A stretch of 64,000 bases of DNA, taken from contig NZ_CP011072.1 in NCBI RefSeq assembly GCF_001190925.1, positions 2,790,001 through 2,854,000 on the forward strand, given 5' to 3'. This DNA comes from Azoarcus sp. CIB (GTDB taxonomy: Bacteria > Pseudomonadota > Gammaproteobacteria > Burkholderiales > Rhodocyclaceae). The position numbers and the translations under genes were made by a program. Under the pieces are notes generated by a model that saw only the letters and a list, made by a program, of their open reading frames with translations, was not told where the DNA came from and searched no databases. Below, one piece after another: positions 60,626 through 64,000 of this stretch (within the stretch, counting starts at the first letter, position 1; the number at the start of each line of letters is the position of its first letter).

Positions 60626-61657
60626 TCAGAGTTCGCTGCCGCGCACATTGCGCGCGCTGCCGTTGCGGCGGTCCGATTCGCCCCAGGCCATCCAGCGATC
60701 CGGCTCGCGCGTATCACCCACACGCCTCCAGCGGCCTTCCTGTTGCGCGGTGATCGGGAATCCGCCGACAAAGTCCATCATTTCGCCTTTCGGATCAGGC
60801 AGGAACTCCCACTCCTCCCGGCCATCGACCACGATGCGGGCAGTTTCGGCGAAATAACTTCCCTCCTTGTGTCGCACCTCGCCCTCGATATCCGTCGTGC
60901 AATAGATCTCGCCCTTGTGGTTCTGGAAGATCGCGTAGCCCAGATTCTCGTGACCGACCATAAACGAGCCCGCATCCCAGGTCCCGTCCTTGTAGATCGT
61001 CGCGAACGACCACCAGATGACGTGCATCTTGTTGTTTACGACGAGGTCCTTCTGGAAGTGAATGGCGCCGCCGTCGGCCATCCACGCCTGGTCGAGCGCG
61101 ATGACGCCCTTCACCGGACGCCCCTCGCAGATGCCGGACACGTCGTAGAGTTGCGACACGTAGAAGGTGCCCCAATCCTCGCCGGGCAGGTACCACTGCA
61201 TGCCGTTGCCGATAAGCGGCCCGCCGATGTCGAGAAGCCCCTCCTCCTTCCAGCTGAAGCGCTCACCCGACGCGGTGATCAGCCACGGCTCGCCGGGTTC
61301 GCCGTCCAGGCTGGACCAGCAGGCGGTATCTCCTTCCAGCCAGCGTTTAGGGAACATCGTCATCGCGCGAGGCAGGATCCTTTCCTTGTCGACCCGAATG
61401 TGGCGCTCGTCAATCCGGGTGGACTGATAGATGAACTTTGTCGGATTGGGGGAGCTGCCAGGCGCATTTACGGCACGGACGAAGGAATAGATGTGCCCTT
61501 CTTCGTCGCGCACACTGCCGAAGGGCATGTGCTTGGTGAGCTTGAGCCCAAAATGATCACGCAGGTCCGCGAGCTTGGCGCCGCTGACTTTCTGCGGTCC
61601 GACCAGGCATTGATAGGCGAAATCGCCCCGTTGAGGAACGGTCTGGAAGATTCTCAT
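60626..61657 (-). CDS. Unassigned protein, possibly lipocalin/CrtC-like (AttH family)
   Basis: A 343-residue soluble protein starting MRIFQTVPQRGDFAYQCLVG. I do not recognise it firmly. It has no signal peptide or membrane segment and is rich in tryptophan and beta-strand pattern: DTACWSSLDGEPGEPWLITA, GNGMQWYLPGEDWGTFYVSQ, VVNNKMHVIWWSFATIYKDG, GYAIFQNHKGEIYCTTDIEG and REEWEFLPDPKGEMMDFVGG. Two related halves and the WYLPG/GxxW segments recall AttH/CrtC hydroxyneurosporene-synthase lipocalins, which bind or hydrate isoprenoids. That link is tentative. It sits between P450 copy 2 and the SnoaL-like gene; weak ribosome site only. Confidence 0.8.
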   Translation of the reverse strand: MRIFQTVPQRGDFAYQCLVGPQKVSGAKLADLRDHFGLKLTKHMPFGSVRDEEGHIYSFVRAVNAPGSSPNPTKFIYQSTRIDERHIRVDKERILPRAMTMFPKRWLEGDTACWSSLDGEPGEPWLITASGERFSWKEEGLLDIGGPLIGNGMQWYLPGEDWGTFYVSQLYDVSGICEGRPVKGVIALDQAWMADGGAIHFQKDLVVNNKMHVIWWSFATIYKDGTWDAGSFMVGHENLGYAIFQNHKGEIYCTTDIEGEVRHKEGSYFAETARIVVDGREEWEFLPDPKGEMMDFVGGFPITAQQEGRWRRVGDTREPDRWMAWGESDRRNGSARNVRGSEL

Positions 61658-61722
61658 CGTTGAATTCCGGAAGAGGTCGGGAAGCCGCCCGTGCGCGCGA
61701 CGGGCGGGAACGGTGCCCGGGT

Positions 61723-62997
61723 TCAGTCCCAGATCACATGCACGTGGGACGCGCCGCGCAGCTGGGCACCTTCGATGACCGGTGCGGGCTTGTCCGGGTC
61801 CAGCCGCAGGTTCGGAAAGAGATCGAGGATCGCGTTGATCGCGCAATTGAGCTCCACCTTGGCAACGAACTGTCCGATGCACATGTGCGGGCCGAACCCG
61901 AAACCGAAGGAGGGCTTGAGCTTGCGGTCGATGTCGAACTGGTCCGGGTTCTCGAACACCTCCTCGTCCCGGTTCGCCGATACCACCATGCACTGCACGA
62001 ACGACCCCTTGGGGATCGTCACGCCGTGCAGTTCCACCTCCTTGGCCGTCTCGCGCACCTTGAAGGTCGCCACCGGCTCATAGCGGACGGCTTCGTCGAT
62101 CAGCTTGGGCACCAGCGAGCGGTCGGCCCTGACGCGATCGACCAGCCCCGGCGTCGTCAGCAACAGGGTCATGACGGAACTGAACGTGCGCGTGGTCGTC
62201 TCGCCCGCCGCCGGCAACAGCGAGCGCACAAAGGTGATGACCTGGTGGTCGTCGAGCCTCTCGCCCTCATATTCGGCACGCAGCAGGCGCCCAATGATGT
62301 CGTCGCCGTGGGAGCCCTCGGCGCGGCGCTTGACCACCACCTCCTGAATGGCGTCATAGAGCAGTTTGACCGCAACCCCGGCATCGCGGCGCGCCTCATC
62401 GATCTTCTCGGGGTCGACCTGGTTGCCTCCGACCATCGCCAGGGTCCATGCCGCGTACTTCTTGTACTTCTCGGTGTCGTCCGTCGGGAAACCCATCAGC
62501 GCGTACATTTCACGGATCGGGAAGTACAAGCCGAAGTCCATCAGATCCGCCTTCCTCTGCGACACCATCGGCTCGAGGAAGTCCTTGCGGATCACGTGGT
62601 CGATCTGGCCCCGCCACTTGTTGACCGTATCCGGCATGAAGGCCGGTTGCAGCAAGGCCCGCACGCGCCGGTGTTGCTCGCCGTCCATCGCGAGAATGAT
62701 CAGGCCATCGAAGAATGCCCCCAGTCCCTCGGCAATGAATCCGTTGGTGTAAGTGTCGGCATCACGCAGCACGTTCATCACGTCCTTGTAGTCGAACAGC
62801 GCGAACGTGGGCCGAGTGCCCTGTTTGAGGCCGGCGTTCGTCGGCACGCCGAACTGCTTGATGAAGTCCCCGACGTAGATCGGGGACTTGCCGCGCATCT
62901 CCCGGCACGCGGCGTGAATGTCGCCTTTGCCCTTGTAGGTTTCCGATACGGCCGTGTATGCGGTTTCGAGGTCGAGGTTGAGGATATCGGTGCTCAC
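61723..62997 (-). CDS. Cytochrome P450 (copy 2)
   Basis: A 424-residue P450 with GTG start (MSTDILNLDLETAYTAVSET) chosen for AGGAG seven bases upstream; 28 upstream codons are open but unsupported. I-helix LLPAAGETTTRTFSSV, ExxR in DEAVRYEP, heme loop FGFGFGPHMCIGQ with Cys373. It parallels copy 1 throughout (GADFFDGLI-type segment, LMDFGLYFPIRE, C-terminal VIWD), so the two arose by duplication and have diverged in the substrate-facing parts. First gene of the minus operon facing the TetR gene. Confidence 0.95.
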   Translation of the reverse strand: MSTDILNLDLETAYTAVSETYKGKGDIHAACREMRGKSPIYVGDFIKQFGVPTNAGLKQGTRPTFALFDYKDVMNVLRDADTYTNGFIAEGLGAFFDGLIILAMDGEQHRRVRALLQPAFMPDTVNKWRGQIDHVIRKDFLEPMVSQRKADLMDFGLYFPIREMYALMGFPTDDTEKYKKYAAWTLAMVGGNQVDPEKIDEARRDAGVAVKLLYDAIQEVVVKRRAEGSHGDDIIGRLLRAEYEGERLDDHQVITFVRSLLPAAGETTTRTFSSVMTLLLTTPGLVDRVRADRSLVPKLIDEAVRYEPVATFKVRETAKEVELHGVTIPKGSFVQCMVVSANRDEEVFENPDQFDIDRKLKPSFGFGFGPHMCIGQFVAKVELNCAINAILDLFPNLRLDPDKPAPVIEGAQLRGASHVHVIWD

Positions 62998-63191
62998 GGT
63001 TGTCTCCTGTGTGGCGCCCGTTGCTGCGGTTATCGAGAAACAACCGCCAGACACATGCGCATTTTTTGCAAAAGCGTCCACATCCTAACCATCAAATCGA
63101 AGCGGTGGCCGATTCGGCAGCGACTGTCGTTTGACCTCGAGTCAACTGCGCTAAGCTTCGCGGACAACAAGCGGAAACGAAATCTTCCAAC
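62998..63191. promoter_or_regulatory. Divergent promoter region of P450 copy 2 and the TetR gene
   Basis: The 194-bp gap contains TTGAC (63131-63135) and GTCAA (63141-63145), a perfect dyad with a 5-base centre suited to a TetR dimer, 46 bp before the TetR ATG. An A/T-rich ATTTTTTGCAAAAGCG patch lies at 63061-63076. TetR regulators usually act on their own divergent promoter. Confidence 0.5.
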
Positions 63192-63911
63192 ATGCCCAGC
63201 TCTTCCCGAAACCCGAGCAAGTCGACCGAACGCGCGGCCCCCGATAAGAGGGAGACCTTGCGCCGCATCAGCGCTGCGGCGCGACGGGAATTCGCCGCCA
63301 AGGGACTGGCGGACGCCCGCATCGACGATATCGCCCATGCCGCCGGCGTCACAAAACAGCTCGTTTATCACTACTTCCGGAGCAAGGAGGAACTCTTCGC
63401 CTGCGTGCTGGAAGACTCGTCCGCGACGACCATGGGCGAACTCGTCGCGGTAGAACTGGATCACCTGGCGCCGCGTGACGCGCTGCGGGCACTCCTCAAC
63501 CACATGATCCGGCCCTATTGCGACCCCATGCTGAGCGCGCTCGCACAGGAAGGGATCCGCTACCACGAGAGCCATGCCACGCCGCGCAACAGCTTTGTCG
63601 ACCTCGCTCCCGAGCTCAAGCGCAAGATGCGCAGCGTGCTCGCACGCGGGGCCCAAAGTGGCGATTTTTGTGCGAACGTCGACCCGGACCTGTTCCTCGC
63701 CGCAGCCGCGCAGGTGACCACCAGCGCCTTCGTCAGCCGCTACACCGTCGTCACCCTGTGCGGCCTGGACGTGGCGAACGCCGACGACGCGGACACATGG
63801 CGACGCTTCGCGGTCGACTTCGTGCTGGCTGCCGTCGAGCGCGAGCGCAGCGACCAACATCCGCTCATGCGGCCCGACGCCCCGCCGAAGACGCCGCCCG
63901 AAGCGGCCTGA
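63192..63911 (+). CDS. TetR/AcrR family transcriptional regulator
   Basis: A 239-residue regulator. The DNA-binding domain is at about 20-68: ETLRRISAAARREFAAKGLA, IDDIAHAAGVTKQLVYHYFR and SKEELFACVLE. The remainder is a helical ligand domain (HMIRPYCDPMLSALAQEGIR) with a TetR_C-like LFLAAAAQVTTSAFVSRY segment. The tail is proline-rich. It is divergent from P450 copy 2, so the most direct target is that promoter. CoA thioesters or the P450 substrate are the likely inducers by analogy with KstR-type TetR proteins. Confidence 0.94.
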   Translation: MPSSSRNPSKSTERAAPDKRETLRRISAAARREFAAKGLADARIDDIAHAAGVTKQLVYHYFRSKEELFACVLEDSSATTMGELVAVELDHLAPRDALRALLNHMIRPYCDPMLSALAQEGIRYHESHATPRNSFVDLAPELKRKMRSVLARGAQSGDFCANVDPDLFLAAAAQVTTSAFVSRYTVVTLCGLDVANADDADTWRRFAVDFVLAAVERERSDQHPLMRPDAPPKTPPEAA

Positions 63912-63944
63912 CAGCTACGGCCACCTTGCGCGACGCGCGCCACA

Positions 63945-64000
63945 TCAGCGTGCGAGGAAACGCTTCACCCGACTGGCGGCGATCCGTCCCGGCAAGCCGT
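63945..64000 (-). CDS. C-terminal end of an unidentified minus-strand gene (partial)
   Basis: The minus strand reads GLPGRIAASRVKRFLAR and then TGA at 63947-63945; the rest lies beyond the right edge. Basic C-termini of this style occur in SDR proteins, but 17 residues are too few for a family call. It would converge with the TetR gene. Confidence 0.35.
   Translation of the reverse strand, partial: GLPGRIAASRVKRFLAR

Overview
The window reads as a GC-rich chromosomal segment of a betaproteobacterium, probably a Rhodocyclales-type degrader (Azoarcus, Aromatoleum, Thauera or Sterolibacterium-like). This assignment is inferred from gene content and protein style; no rRNA or other marker is present. 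Nearly the whole window is one catabolic island for CoA-activated hydrophobic or alicyclic substrates such as terpenoids, steroids or cyclohexane-type acids. It is bounded on the left by a broken conjugative relaxase and interrupted by a decayed IS1595-type element.

Region 1 (1-14.5 kb, minus strand): relaxase remnant, VOC protein, three crotonases, a DECR-like SDR, an MmgE/PrpD protein, two tandem zinc-free MDR reductases, acyl-CoA dehydrogenases, an acyl-CoA ligase, a MenB/BadI-type ring-cleaving crotonase and a split ACAD pair. Region 2 (14.6-22.6 kb, minus): DUF2889, ACAD, AtuA, MaoC hydratase, SDRs (one PECR-like, one BadH-like) and a crotonase. Region 3 (22.8-31.5 kb, plus): an HMG-CoA-synthase-fold/DUF35 fusion, an SCP2-type thiolase, a CoA-transferase, FadB, an HSD10-like SDR, a classical thiolase and a DUF3237 protein. 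Region 4 (31.7-40.4 kb, minus): an envelope cassette of DUF1302, DUF1329, YCF48-like and RND/MMPL proteins with a VOC protein, preceded by a protein phosphatase. Region 5 (40.9-42.5 kb, plus): ETF:ubiquinone oxidoreductase, the electron exit for all the ACADs.

The IS1595-like remnant (42.6-43.4 kb) separates this from Region 6 (43.5-63.9 kb, minus): bacteriohemerythrin, FolE, a second ACAD/crotonase set, an amidohydrolase, two paralogous P450s, SDRs, an MFS transporter, an APH-type kinase with its own ACAD and SDR (a levulinate-pathway-like trio), a double-domain CaiB/BaiF CoA-transferase, an AhpD-like protein, a SnoaL-like protein and a large unassigned protein, with a divergent TetR regulator.

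Working model: hydrophobic substrate handling by the envelope cassette (and P450 hydroxylation in Region 6), CoA activation, desaturation by ACADs, hydration by crotonases/MaoC, oxidation by SDRs, ring opening by the BadI-like hydrolase, thiolysis, and electron delivery through ETF-QO. A short element of the form ATCGTC...GACGA recurs in the upstream gaps of Regions 1-5 and may define one regulon. Different A/T-rich nested palindromes precede operons of Region 6.
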